DNA of 64,000 nucleotides from Yamagishiella unicocca (taxonomy: Eukaryota > Chlorophyta > Chlorophyceae > Chlamydomonadales > Volvocaceae): positions 1,612,001 through 1,676,000 of the forward strand of contig BDSL01000010.1 of the NCBI GenBank assembly GCA_003116995.1. The letters run 5' to 3'. Position 1 is the first letter of the stretch, and every line of letters begins with the position of its first letter. Below are positions 10,036-20,680 of this stretch, in pieces. The notes under the pieces are model-generated. The model did no database searches. It saw only the letters and a list, made by a program, of their open reading frames with translations, and was not told the DNA's origin. Both the position numbers and the translations under genes were made by a program.

Positions 10036-13000
10036 ATGCTCGCAATGTCGCAAACCCGCGCGGTGGAAGAGCACTATGCAGAGGCTGTCACTGTTCTCCA
10101 GAATGCTATCGACAAGCTAAAAGAGGACAACGATTTACTTACATCTGACAATACACGTCTGCAGCTGGAGAACAACGCCTTGCGGAAAGATGTGAGAGCG
10201 GCGGCAGAGGCCCACAGTGCAGACGCATGCAGTCTGCGAGCGCAGCTGAAAGAGGCATACCAAGCTCGAGATGCTCTTGAGATGCAGCTGCTGGAGTTTG
10301 GCCGGAACAGCTTGCAGGGTGGCTCGTACAGCGGCTTTGCGCCCAACGGCCCGCTTGGCCTCGACGAAGGTGCGGGGTGCATAAAATGCACGGGGAGAAC
10401 CAAGATAACTGTGCTCCGTATGATGAAGACGTTTCGGACGGGGATACGCATGGGTATAACCATCCTCTTTGGGTTGGGTTGGGCGTCACGGTGTGTTTGC
10501 GGCATTACCGAAGGACGCATCTGCCTCATTCGGCGACCGGGATAGTCCAGATTAACGAGTTTGTAGTGGCTGATAACAATTTCGCTTGGCGGCGAGCAGC
10601 AGGTTGTCAAAGTTAGCGTGACCACGGAAAAATACAAAAAAACATACATATTCGCAGCGCGCACCACTACCACTATGTGAAAGATGCCCCTGGAGTGACC
10701 CTTGATCGTCTTCCCTGGTCGGGCGGAGTTGTATGGGGCGTGAGGTAGGGCGGCGTGACTTAGAGCTCTAGAAATGAGCATATCAAGCGGAGTTGCTTGG
10801 TCTGGCTGCCTGCGTGCCAGCCACATGCAAATGCTACTGGCGTTCCGTACTGGAGTTTACCAGGCGGCGTCGATTTCTAGGGCGCAGTCACACGGGTGCT
10901 GTTCCCCTGGTGCTACGTGCGCACGTTTCACATGCCCTGCCAGAGTCGCCGTGGTGCCAGGGGCTAAGCCCAACGTGGATACAGTGCCATGCTGTCACAC
11001 CCGCAGCGACGCCGGCCCGACATGGTTCGTCTACCTTGATCCCGCCACAGCAAGGCGGCCTGCGCTGCTGTATCGGCTTGGGTGCTATGGGTCGGACGTC
11101 ATTGTGGCCGCGGCTTGCGGCGTGGCTTGCGCTCCCATCAGATTCCTTATGAGCCCACCGCCAGGACAAGCGATGGCCGCGACCGCGACGTTTAGGCTCC
11201 TTGCCCTGTGCCGCCCGTGTCCTGAAGCGCAGTCTTTTTGTCGCCAGAGGAGCAGCAGCGGCTGGCGGGGACCGGCACCTGCCCCACCACTTGCTGCTAT
11301 CCGCCACTGCCGCCCTCCGCTTGTGGCGGGGCAGGGCTTCGCGGCATCACGCTGGACAGCGTACGGCACGTTGCGGAGCGGGCTGACCTCAAGGCGAGTG
11401 CGTGGTGGATGAGGGGCTTGGGGCAAGTGGGGCAGCACCGGGTCGGAGCAGTTCCGTTTGAGCTCGTGTTGCAGAGGCCGTGCGCTCCAGAAGTAACGTG
11501 TGTGTTTTGGCTCGTCCATTGAGCCATGCCATGCATGTTTCAGCTCGCCCATCGAACTGCACCATCACGCACCCTCACGCACCCTCACCCACCCCCACGC
11601 ACGCTCACGCACCCTCACCCACCATCACGCAACCTCGCCCGCCCTCAAGCACTTCACCCACAACCCATGGCCCACAGCCTACAACCTACCACCCATAACA
11701 CACACTCCTCGTCGCGTGCTGACGTTCTTTCGCTCCTCTGTCGTCCCTCGCATATGCTGGTGCCGTGGTGGATGTCCTTCTCTTCCTCTCTTAGGTGAGA
11801 TCAACTTCGGCGGCCTTAGCGAGAGGGCCAGACAGGATCCGCTCCGCAGAATGCTCGTACCGGCTTGCGGCCGTCACTTCCTAGACATTGGTCTCCTCCA
11901 TCACTGCACGGCATATGGGTTGCACCCTGGCGACCCTGGGCGCATTAGAGGTGTCGGCGCGTTTGGTTTTTCTATAAGCGCCTACCCCTATTATCTTGGT
12001 ACCCGAATGCCATGGCAGCTGTTCGCCGCCGCTGCGGCCACCGGACATGCTGTCAGTATTCACTCCGGGTGTGTCGACTTTTACTTTCTGCATACGCGTT
12101 TATTCGCATATTCATCTGCAATGGCCCACAACCCACAACCCACCTTCGTGCGCGCCTCGCTATCCACACCGCCGCAGGTCACAGTGTCCGTTCTCGAGGC
12201 TGCAATTGAAGGCAGTGAGCAAGCTCTGTGCGGCCCTTGGGGCCGACGGATGCTGTACGTGTCTACGGGACATTGCAGGTTTGTAGCTAGGGCTTGCTGG
12301 CGGGCCGATAGACAACGGCTTGGGGGGCCTTCTGCATGTGCCGTACATGCGACAGGCTAATGCCCTTGTGCCCTTGCTACCACCTCCACCTCCGCCCCAA
12401 ACTCCCTTTCCAACTCCCAACAACTCCACCTCCAATACCGCCTCCTCCGCCACTGCGGCTGCAGGATGGTGGGCTGCCCCAACATGGAAGTCGCCATTCG
12501 CGGAATAACGGAGTCCATGGACCGAAACCCGGCCATGAGGTCAGTGCCTCCGTGGGCAGGGCAGGACAGCATGGAGGGGCAGGGCAGTCAGCGCACCAGC
12601 CGTGGGGGGCCAGCATGTGGCATGTAGGTATCGGCCACACGCGCCGCCCGGCACCCTTTGCGGACGTGGTCCAGCCTGAGCCCCAATGCCGCTGCTGTCA
12701 GGTCGTGCTTCGTCGGTTTCCTGAAGCTGCTGCTGGTGGGAGGAGACGCGGCCCCAGTCATGCTTCGCAGCGTCGTCTACCACACAGACCGGCCAGCAGA
12801 GCTGATAAGCGTTTGGTGAGCGAATGGGGAGAGCCCTACACGGCAGGTCGACAGTGGGTAGGGGCGGTTGTAGTGTATTGCTCCTAGGCAAAATAATGAT
12901 AAGCTAGGGTAAGCTGAGGTTACGATTTGCCAGTGTTAGGGAAGGGCTTTGCAATCGTTGCTATGCTTTGCGGGCTGCCCTCGAAATTCTCAGGAGGTGC

Positions 13001-16000
13001 GGTGTTTCGTGCCCTCGTTGTCTTGCTGTGGCCACTGCGCCACGGTGATTAGTATCCGATCAAGCGGCAGCCGCCCATCTTGCTGACAACATGACAAGCG
13101 CCCAATCGTCCAATCGTCGATCCTTGTACACCTTCCTCCTTAGGCTCTATCCAGTCATTATCTACAATGAGCTGAGTGGAAGCGGTGAGGCCGGAGGCGG
13201 TGAGGGTGGAGGAGGTGAGGGCGGAGGCGGTGAGGGCGGAGGAGGTGAGGGCGGAGGCGGCGCAATGGACGGCGGCGCCCAGCCGTCTGGTGAGAGCGCG
13301 GGGCTGGGGCTGGGACTGGGGACTGCCGCTGAGTGTGCCTGAAAACGAGGCCGCACATTTCAGGACTGCTGGCCTCTCTCCCCTGGCTGCAGGTGCAGGA
13401 CAGGCACCAGACGCACCTCCAACGGCGGAGACCCCCAGGTACCGTACCGTAGTGGAGCTGTCCGGTCTGAGCGGGAGGTCGTCGGACCTTGCATGTGTAC
13501 GGGTTGATGCGACATGATCGTACGACATGATGGTGTGTGTTGCTGGTCTGAGAAGGGCGGTGGGGTCGTCCGGTTGGCATTGGTGCCTAGCATCAGCGTG
13601 TGCTTCCACCAATCCATTTGACAGCCCCGTGGGTCACTGCGTGCCTCGCCACCCGGGGGACCTCACCCTGGGGTTCGCCTCGCTCATATCGCCTCCTATG
13701 CCCCTCAATGCACCTGTACGGGGCCTTATCGTGTGCCCTTGCTGTCCTTGCCGGCGAAAGTAAATCGGCGCTTCCCTTCCTCCTCCTCCTCCTCCTCCTC
13801 CTCCTTCCTGGCGCAACTACTCCCGCACCCTCCTGCGATCACTCCCGGCTGTGCGCCTTCCTCTGCCGCTGCAGGCTGGGCTATCTATCGATCACTGATG
13901 TCGCCGACTCGGCGGCCCGACTGTACGAGGGCATGATGCGAGACCACATGGGCCTCAAGTACACGCCCAACCCCGTCACGATGGTGGATGCCGAGGGCGT
14001 CGTGATGATGCAGAACGCAGCCAGCTCCTCCGCCATCGGTACCCACGGGTGCGTGTACGGCACTGTAGCGCCTGCCCCACTGGCCGTACCCATGGGTGCG
14101 TGTACGGCACTGTAGCGCCTAGCCCCACCGGCCGTACCCACGGGTGGGTGTACGGCACTGTAGCGCCCGCCCCACCGGCCGTGCATCCCGAATCATGCGC
14201 GAGGAGCGGAGGGGCCCAGTGCTGCACTGGCCCGGGTGCAAGTGGGTGGGTGTTGGATGTAAGTCGGTACGCGGACGGGACGGGCCCGGCTGACCCAACA
14301 TGTCGCTGGGGGTCTCAACCCGAGCCTTGCTCCTGGGGCCACGTGTCGTACACCTGCGCAGCCCTTTACCACCCTCAGCCAGCATGGGGTCCTCCCTGGA
14401 CGTGCGCCCCACCTCGCCTGACTTACGTTGGGTCGCACCCCGGTCGCAGGTACGAGGCTCGGCTCCCCGGCAGCGCCCGCTTCAACTACCTGTCACAGCT
14501 CTTCTGCAGCGACCCCTCCGCGCTCGAGGACATGCGCGCGGTCACGGCCACCGGGCGCACCTGGTCTCGCCGCCTGTGCATCAGCGACAGCCCCGTGCTG
14601 CGCATGTGGCTCGAACTGCAAGATGGCGAGGAGAGGTGGCACGACGTGCAGGTCGGGGCTGGGTGGTGGGCAGGGCAAGGACTGGGGCTGGGGCTGAGCG
14701 GCGGCGCCTGCAAGGCAGCGAACAAGACTGTGGTGCACCATTTCCTGCCCTCGTACTGAGTCACACACCCAGCATGTCGGTTGTCCCGGCGGTTGCCTGC
14801 TGCGCAGCTCCCCCTTCTCACCCCTGTTGTAACCGTGCTCCCGTCCTGCTGCTCCGCCCGTGCACTTCATCGGCGGCCCTTAGATCTCGCGGCTGCGTGA
14901 TCCGATCTACCTGACCCCGTCTTTCATAGTGGCGGAGACCGACGCCACTGCCACCGTGCTGGCGCAGCGGCAGGTGGCCCACCTGCACCGGCAGCAGCAG
15001 GCGCTGCTCGAACAGATCCTGCCGCAACAGGTGAGGCCTTCACGCCTGGCAGGTGCAGCCGACGGGTCGGAAGTGGGCACGTCCGGTGCAGGGTTGGAGA
15101 CCTCGATACCAGATGCTACGAACATGTCCACATTAGGTGGCGTCTAAAGATACCGGTTTGCGGGCAAGCCCCAAACCTTATGGAACATCCGCAGTACGGA
15201 TGACATCTTCGCGGGCATAAGCGTAACAGGCCATTGCCTGCCTTCAACCCCATAAACATCCATAGACATGTATGTAACGGGTCCTTGTACGTTACATCAT
15301 CCCCCTCCTAAACGGCGGGTCGTCCCGACAGCCAACCAACCTTACGTCCACCGCCACATAGGGTGGGAAAGCAGGGCATCCGGAACCCCGCTGATGGCAA
15401 ATAAGTGGGTGAGGAACATAGCGAAGCGCGTCGGCTTCTTGATTGCACGGCCGTGTCATATAATCATAGGCACTCGTTGCGGCTCCGAGTCATCACATGC
15501 TCCCACGTGAACGTGCGGACTGAGGTTGGGACTTCGTACGATGTACATCTGCACCTTGATGGGCCCAGTAGTCGCGTAACAAATCGCCGCAGCTAGTCAG
15601 GTGTGTTTCGGGCTCCCACGAGTCGTACTCAGGACCCTGACCTTTCCAACGCATCAAACGGTACCGTACGGCTCGACGCTTCTCCTTCACAATATTGTGA
15701 AGCAAGATTTGCTCGACCTCAAGCAAATTCCAGCTCACCGTCAACTATCTCAGGTGGCGGAGGTACCTTAGCGCGACCACCGTCGTGGTACGGGCGAAGA
15801 AGTGACACATAAAACACGTTATGCAGCCGAACCGAAGGCGGAAGATCCAACCGGTACGCGACCTCGTTGATCTTTTCAGTTACCTCAAACGGCCCGATAA
15901 AGCGAGGCAACAGCTTGCGCGGTCCCTCAAGTCGCATATGCTGCGTGCTCAGGAGGACTCGATCTCCAACAGACAGTCCCCTTGGTGAGCGCCGCGTGTC

Positions 16001-19000
16001 AGCCCACTTCTTCATCCGATCACGAGCAGCACTCGAACATGCCTTAGCTCGTTCCAAAGCGCGTTGCATGTCCGTGGAAAAACGAACAGCAAGAGGGTTG
16101 GCCAGCTCGGCGCCCAGGTTCGCCGCTAGCGCGTCAGCATTTGCGCCTGCGAGCTCGGCGCCAAGGTTCGCACCATTGGCGACAGCCCTTGCACGTGTCT
16201 GGACCATACGTTCCCGCAGCGTACGAGTGTTGGAGACGTACGGCGAGGTGTGATCCAGGGCCGGCTGGATCCGACCCCAGGAAAAAAGGGTCGCCGTTCA
16301 ACAGGGGACAACAACGGTGCTGGTGGTTCCGCTCGCTGCCGTACGTTGTGTCGCAGGTAATTGACGTCATGCTAGCCGAGGACACGGACGAGGCAGACGA
16401 AGCCGACCAGGACGGGTGCGACAGCGCCCTCAGCACTCACAGCAACCTTGCGATATTCGGCGGGGACGCCAACAGTTCCAGCTTCACGGCAATGATGGAT
16501 GCCTTCACTTCCGCATCCGCGTCATTCACCACGCCCGGGGCCACACCGACCGGAACCGCCTGCCAAGCTGAAGCGGCGTCCAGGGCGTTCTCTCTGCAGC
16601 GCATGGCACAGCTCACGAAGCGCTCTTCGCAGCGCTCAATTTCCAACCTTCGTTTAGGGAGCGGATCCTGGGGTGCGGCAGCGAATGCGGCTGGGACGGC
16701 CAATGGATCCATCGTGCTGATGATGCCGGATGGATCCACGCAGCCGCTGGATCTCATGATGGACGACACCAGCGACAGCGACAGCGCCATCCAGCTCACG
16801 CGCCGCCAGGTCATGTCGTTGGCCACGTGGCACGACCAGGTCACCGTCCTCTTCGCGGATAGTGAGTGTAAAAATGGAGGCGGCGCGTGGTGGGGGCAGT
16901 GGGTGCGTATGGGGGCGATGCCGGACTGTGGCGGCCGGCTTGCACAAGGCGCGGTAATGGTACGGCTGCCAGCCGGACCTAGTGGGCAGCAGATGGCGGG
17001 TACTTGCGTGCCCACCCTTCCTTTCGCAGCTCAATATTCGCTCCTTTCCGCTCCTCGCTGTCGTACTCCCGCAGTCAAGGGCTTCACGACGATGTCTCAG
17101 CAGCTGCATCCCGCCCGGGTGATGCTCTTCCTGGACACCCTCTACAACGCCTTCGACCTGCTGCTGGACGAGTGCGGCTGCTACAAGGTGTGGCGAAGTA
17201 GGGTGCACGGGGCCGGTAACTAGCGCAACTAGCACAGGGAGTGGACGCCCTGCGGAGCATGGCTGTTAGTGCGTAGCCAGTTGAGGGCTTACGTGTTCAT
17301 TGCGGGTGGCAGGTAATCCCGTGATGCCCTATGGCAGGCTGGCTGGGGGTTACCCCAAGGTAACCCGGGCCCCCCGTTACCCAGGTTGTCAACCGAGGGG
17401 GTAACGAGGAGACCCGGGCTGAAGGACCTTCACAACCTGGTTGGACCCTCGTTTCCTCCGGCTGGGTGACCTAGCTTTGGCGGCCCGGTTATGGCGGGTA
17501 GGTAACCCCAGTCCGTTTACAGGGGGGTAACCCCAGTCCGTTTACAGGGGGTAACCCCAGTCCGTTTACAGGGGGGTAACCCCAGTCCGTTTACAGGGGG
17601 GTAACCCCAGTCCGTTTACAGGGGGTAACCCCAGTCCGTTTACAGGGGGGTAACCCCAGTCCGTTTACAGGGGGGTAACCCCAGTCCGTTTACAGGGGGG
17701 TAACCCCAGTCCGTTTACAGGGGGTAACCCCAGTCCGTTTACAGGGGGGTAACCCCAGTCCGTTTACAGGGGGTAACCCCAGTCCGTTTACAGGGGGGTA
17801 ACCCCAGTCCGTTTACAGGGGGGTAACCCCAGTCCGTTTACAGGGGGGTAACCCCAGTCCGTTTACAGGGGGTAACCCCAGTCCGTTTACAGGGGGGTAA
17901 CCCCAGTCCGTTTACAGGGGGGTAACCCCAGTCCGTTTACAGGGGGGTAACCCCAGTCCGTTTACAGGGGGGTAACCCCAGTCCGTTTACAGGGGGGTAA
18001 CCCCAGTCCGTTTACAGGGGGTAACCCCAGTCCGTTTACAGGGGGGTAACCCCAGTCCGTTTACAGGGGGGTAACCCCAGTCCGTTTACAGGGGGGTAAC
18101 CCCAGTCCGTTTACAGGGGGTAACCCCAGTCCGCTTACAGGGGGCTAACCCCAGTCCAGTTTTTGGGGTGGTAACCCCCGTCTAGTTATGGGGCCTGACC
18201 CGCCCCCTGTGCACCCCCATGACACCAATATGCATGGGCATCCCCAGTCCGATCATGTGGCAGTCCTGTCACACCCCCTCCACACACCCATCACTCCAAT
18301 ATCATATGATGTCCGGAAGCCGAAATAGCCCTAGCTATTACTACTACAAACCTAGCTGCTACTACGACAATCCTAGCTTACAACTACAACCCTAGCTACT
18401 ACTACACCCCTCGCTACTACACACAGGTGTTTGACGGTATGCGCCCCTCATGCCCCTTTTCCCCTCCCGCACGTCTCTTCATCGACCAGGTGGAGACCAT
18501 TGGAGGTGAGTGGATGGGTCGGCTGCAACCACCAAAGACGGGTACATTGCTGCGTACGGAGGTGGGGGTGGAGGGGCACAGCAAATGTGATTAGCTTTGT
18601 AAACACAAAACACACAAGGCGCAGCGTTATGATCGGTGTATTTGAGCGAGTGCGTTATTTCATGCCGGCGTATGCATGGCACAAGCCCCACGCCGGCATA
18701 TGGCTCAAGTAGCCCTGCCATCCCACGCTGCTCTAACAAGCGGTGCTGTGCCCCTACCTCCTCGCCCTACTTGCTTGCCTGCGCCCATCCGCCGTCGCGC
18801 CCACGCAGACTGCTACATGGTATGCGGCGGCCTCTTTGCGCGGCCCGGCCACGGTGACGAGATGCTGCTGGGCGGCGTTGACCCCAACCACGCGGCCAAG
18901 GTGCTTCGTTTCGCGCAGCAGATGATCAGTGTGGCCTCGCGGCTGCGCACTCCGCTTGGCGACCCGGTGCAGCTGCGCATCGGGGTGCACAGCGGGCCTT

Positions 19001-19764
19001 GCATGAGCGGAGTGGTGGGCCGCCGCATGCCGCGCTTCTGCCTCTTCGGCGACACCATCAACACCGCCAGTCGCATGGAGAGCACGGGCGTGCCGGGGCA
19101 GGTACACGCCAGCGAGGTGAGGCGAGCGCAGTGGGGTGGGAACTGGGGGAGCTGCAGGAGCTTTGCTGCACGTGGTAAGCTAAGGCGGACGTTGACGACC
19201 ACCGAGACCACGATCCATGTTTGGCTGCCCCTATGCTCTCCTTTGTTGTCACCTTTGTTGTCAACACCACGCTGACGTCTCATCCTTGCGGACCCCCGGC
19301 ATACAGGCCACAACGGCCCTGCTGCCCGACGAGCCGTGGGAGGCACGCGGGCAAGGAATTGACATCAAGGGCAAGGGGCTCATGAAGGTGGGCGAATCGG
19401 GGACGTGGTGTGGCAGGGGGTGGCTAGGCGGGTGACCCTGTTGGTGTGCCTTGCGCGGACCGCATGATAGGAATTGTAATGGTTAGATCGCTCGGCTTAT
19501 GGGAAGGTATCATTATGTCCCAACTGTTTCCCTGTCCGCCGCTGTGCACGTTTGAGCTGAAACCTACCAGTCGGTCGCACCCGGTCTACACCATTGACTG
19601 TTGACGTGTGTGCATCCCGCCGACACCCTCCGCTGCCCCGCCAGACGTTCTTGTGGGGCGGGGACCTGGCGTGCATGTGGCAAGAGACCCGTGATCGCGT
19701 CATCAGCGCCATTGCTGGCGTCCGCCCTCCCGCTCCCACCGAGACAGCGTCACACTGTTCGTGA
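10036..19764 (+). CDS. PAS-domain guanylate cyclase, copy A
   Basis: A class III nucleotide cyclase that makes cGMP from GTP. Exons: 10036-10369, 11233-11393, 12178-12278, 12465-12539, 12702-12815, 13875-14048, 14450-14651, 14884-15030, 16357-16861, 17075-17187, 18490-18505, 18809-19116, 19307-19387, 19645-19764 (816 residues, all phases fit). Residues 1-110 look coiled-coil. A PAS-like domain follows near 297-390 (core [12 protein letters not shown]), then a Gln-rich helix. The catalytic domain is about 600-781. Metal Asp residues lie in LFAD/IKGFT and VETIGD. The Glu of VETIGD and Cys of FCLFGD match the guanylate rather than adenylate pair, and INTASRMES keeps the catalytic Asn and Arg. 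I see no signal peptide or clear membrane span, so it is probably cytosolic with PAS as sensor. The start ATG is the one aligned with copy B; an upstream exon is not excluded. Confidence 0.86.
11677..12130. mobile_element. ~454-bp segment in intron 2 of copy A, absent from copy B, flanked by 10-bp repeats
   Basis: Intron 2 is 784 bp in copy A but 281 bp in copy B. Most of the excess lies between two identical 10-bp sequences, ATGGCCCACA at 11667-11676 and 12121-12130, as expected for an insertion with target-site duplication. No transposase or terminal inverted repeat is visible, so a short non-autonomous element is only a guess. Confidence 0.4.
13180..13262. repeat. 15-bp G-rich minisatellite in intron 5 of copy A
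   Basis: Units of the type GGAGGCGGTGAGGGC repeat about five times. The matching intron of copy B (52417-52470) has about three, so repeat number has changed since duplication. Confidence 0.7.
13777..13807. repeat. (TCC)n microsatellite in intron 5 of copy A
   Basis: About nine CCT/TCC triplets just upstream of exon 6. The allele in copy B at 52996-53043 has about 15 triplets. The pyrimidine run may also serve as part of the 3' splice-site tract. Confidence 0.8.
14037..14180 (+). repeat. 47/48-bp tandem repeat spanning the exon 6 splice donor of copy A
   Basis: Three units begin GTACCCACGGGTGCGTGTAC (last two with one or two changes) and run through GGCACTGTAGCGCC. The first unit includes the last 12 bases of exon 6 and its splice donor CACGG|GTGCGT. 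The second and third units repeat a donor-like ATGG|GTGCGT and ACGG|GTGGGT. Copy B has the same arrangement at 53275-53420. Confidence 0.75.
15114..15299 (-). repeat. Short LTR of the intronic Ty3 fragment
   Basis: It starts TGATGTAACG directly after a purine tract and ends in CA two bases before a TGGTATCGAGG primer-site sequence. That gives a 186-bp LTR with the TG...CA ends normal for the class. Confidence 0.7.
15493..16228 (-). pseudogene. Integrase C-terminus plus chromodomain, truncated and frameshifted
   Basis: The upper part (from 16207) reads as the end of a Ty3 integrase, with [24 protein letters not shown] and [16 protein letters not shown] typical of the C-terminal SH3-like region. 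It stops near 15719 just after ELEFA. A second frame continues from about 15728 with [30 protein letters not shown] and DLLRDYW, a chromodomain. The two would join in one frame if about four bases near 15725 were absent, so a small insertion broke the gene. Chromodomains at this place target chromovirus integration to marked histones. This copy is a relic. Confidence 0.85.
17502..18150. repeat. 24/25-bp minisatellite in intron 10 of copy A, ~26 copies
   Basis: The unit is GTAACCCCAGTCCGTTTACA followed by four or five G. Copies alternate between 24 and 25 bp because the G run varies. The last copies decay (CCGCTTACAG, then CCAGTTTTTG). GGGGTAACCCC at each junction is a short palindrome. Copies B and C have no such array at this place. 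Confidence 0.95.
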
Positions 19765-20680
19765 CTGCTATCAAACGGTAACAATGTGTACGACGGGGAA
19801 GGTTATGCCGTACAGCTCCCTTCATTGTACGCTGTGTAGTGGGTGGCCGAGTAAAGGCCGGCCCCGCAACCCCCTCGTGATGGAATCGGTAAGCAAATGT
19901 TGGTGGGCCCTGCCGTGGCATGCCAATATAATCAAATGTTCGAGCTATGCGCAGAGCCGCATGATAGCAGTGACTTGGGAATGTGTCCAGCGACGGACGG
20001 CAATAGGCGAGCCATGACATTGGCAGCTCGTTTCTATTGTACCAGACAACGCCTCGCATATTCATCGCATGCACTGGATGTACATTTCATGGGGCCGGCG
20101 TGAAGTGTGGTTTCGAGGTCTAGAGCCACGTACGGCACAAGTAAAGGCGCCATACACGGGCCAAATGAGTATACCCTATGGGCTGAGCACGATTTGCTTG
20201 CGCTTGCAGAGGTTCTTCGTTCCCAAAATGCAAATTTAGGAGAGCCTCCACGCCGATGGTATCGTGCGGCATCTTCGGATGGCTTGAACACGGCTGCCTG
20301 CGTGTGGCGGTGGCCTGTTCGATGCCCCAACTAAGCTGGCCACAGCCCTGCAGGTCCATTTCCTAGGGCCGGTTCCGCCCGCCGTTAAAAACTGCGTTCA
20401 ACAAACTCAATTAAACCACCTCGACGTCTGCTTACACGGACGGAGCGTGGTGGGGGAATGTCCGGCACTGGTTGTTGTTGTTATTGGTATTATTGCGGTG
20501 TTGGTTCTGATGGCCTCTGGTTTGCCTGTCTGAGAAGTGGCACCATTTGCAACATATACATGACGTGCGCAAGCATTGAAATGGCCGCAGAAACACGCGG
20601 CGATGCTGCTTATGGTCGATTGCGATACTCTGGGAGCATTAGTCTGAGGCTGCCGCCACGGAGGTTCTTGCTGACACGAG
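19765..20680. repeat. 3' flank of cyclase copy A, duplicated downstream of copy B
   Basis: Segments such as TACAGCTCCCTTCATTGTAC, the block with CTAGGGCCGGTTCCGCCCGC and the block with GATGGCCTCTGGTTTGCCTG recur in order after copy B (56884-57640). The duplication therefore covers at least ~900 bp beyond the stop codon. No gene is evident in it. Confidence 0.75.

Larger units (their letters stand above)
15102..16237 (-). mobile_element. Truncated chromodomain-type Ty3 retrotransposon inserted in intron 8 of copy A
   Basis: This 1.14-kb block is absent from the same intron of copy B, where flanking sequence is continuous (near 54336-54365). A 9-bp direct repeat GTTGGAGAC brackets it (15093-15101 and 16229-16237). 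In element order (right to left) it holds the end of integrase, a chromodomain in a shifted frame, a polypurine tract (AGGAGGGGG, 15309-15301), an LTR (15299-15114) and an 11-base primer-site copy (15111-15101). It lacks gag, protease, RT and most of integrase, so it cannot move by itself. Confidence 0.85.

Noticed and set aside
17502..18150. Regularly spaced short repeats that could be mistaken for a CRISPR array
   Set aside because: There are no spacers: the 24/25-bp units are directly adjacent and nearly identical, lie in a eukaryotic intron, and have no cas genes nearby.
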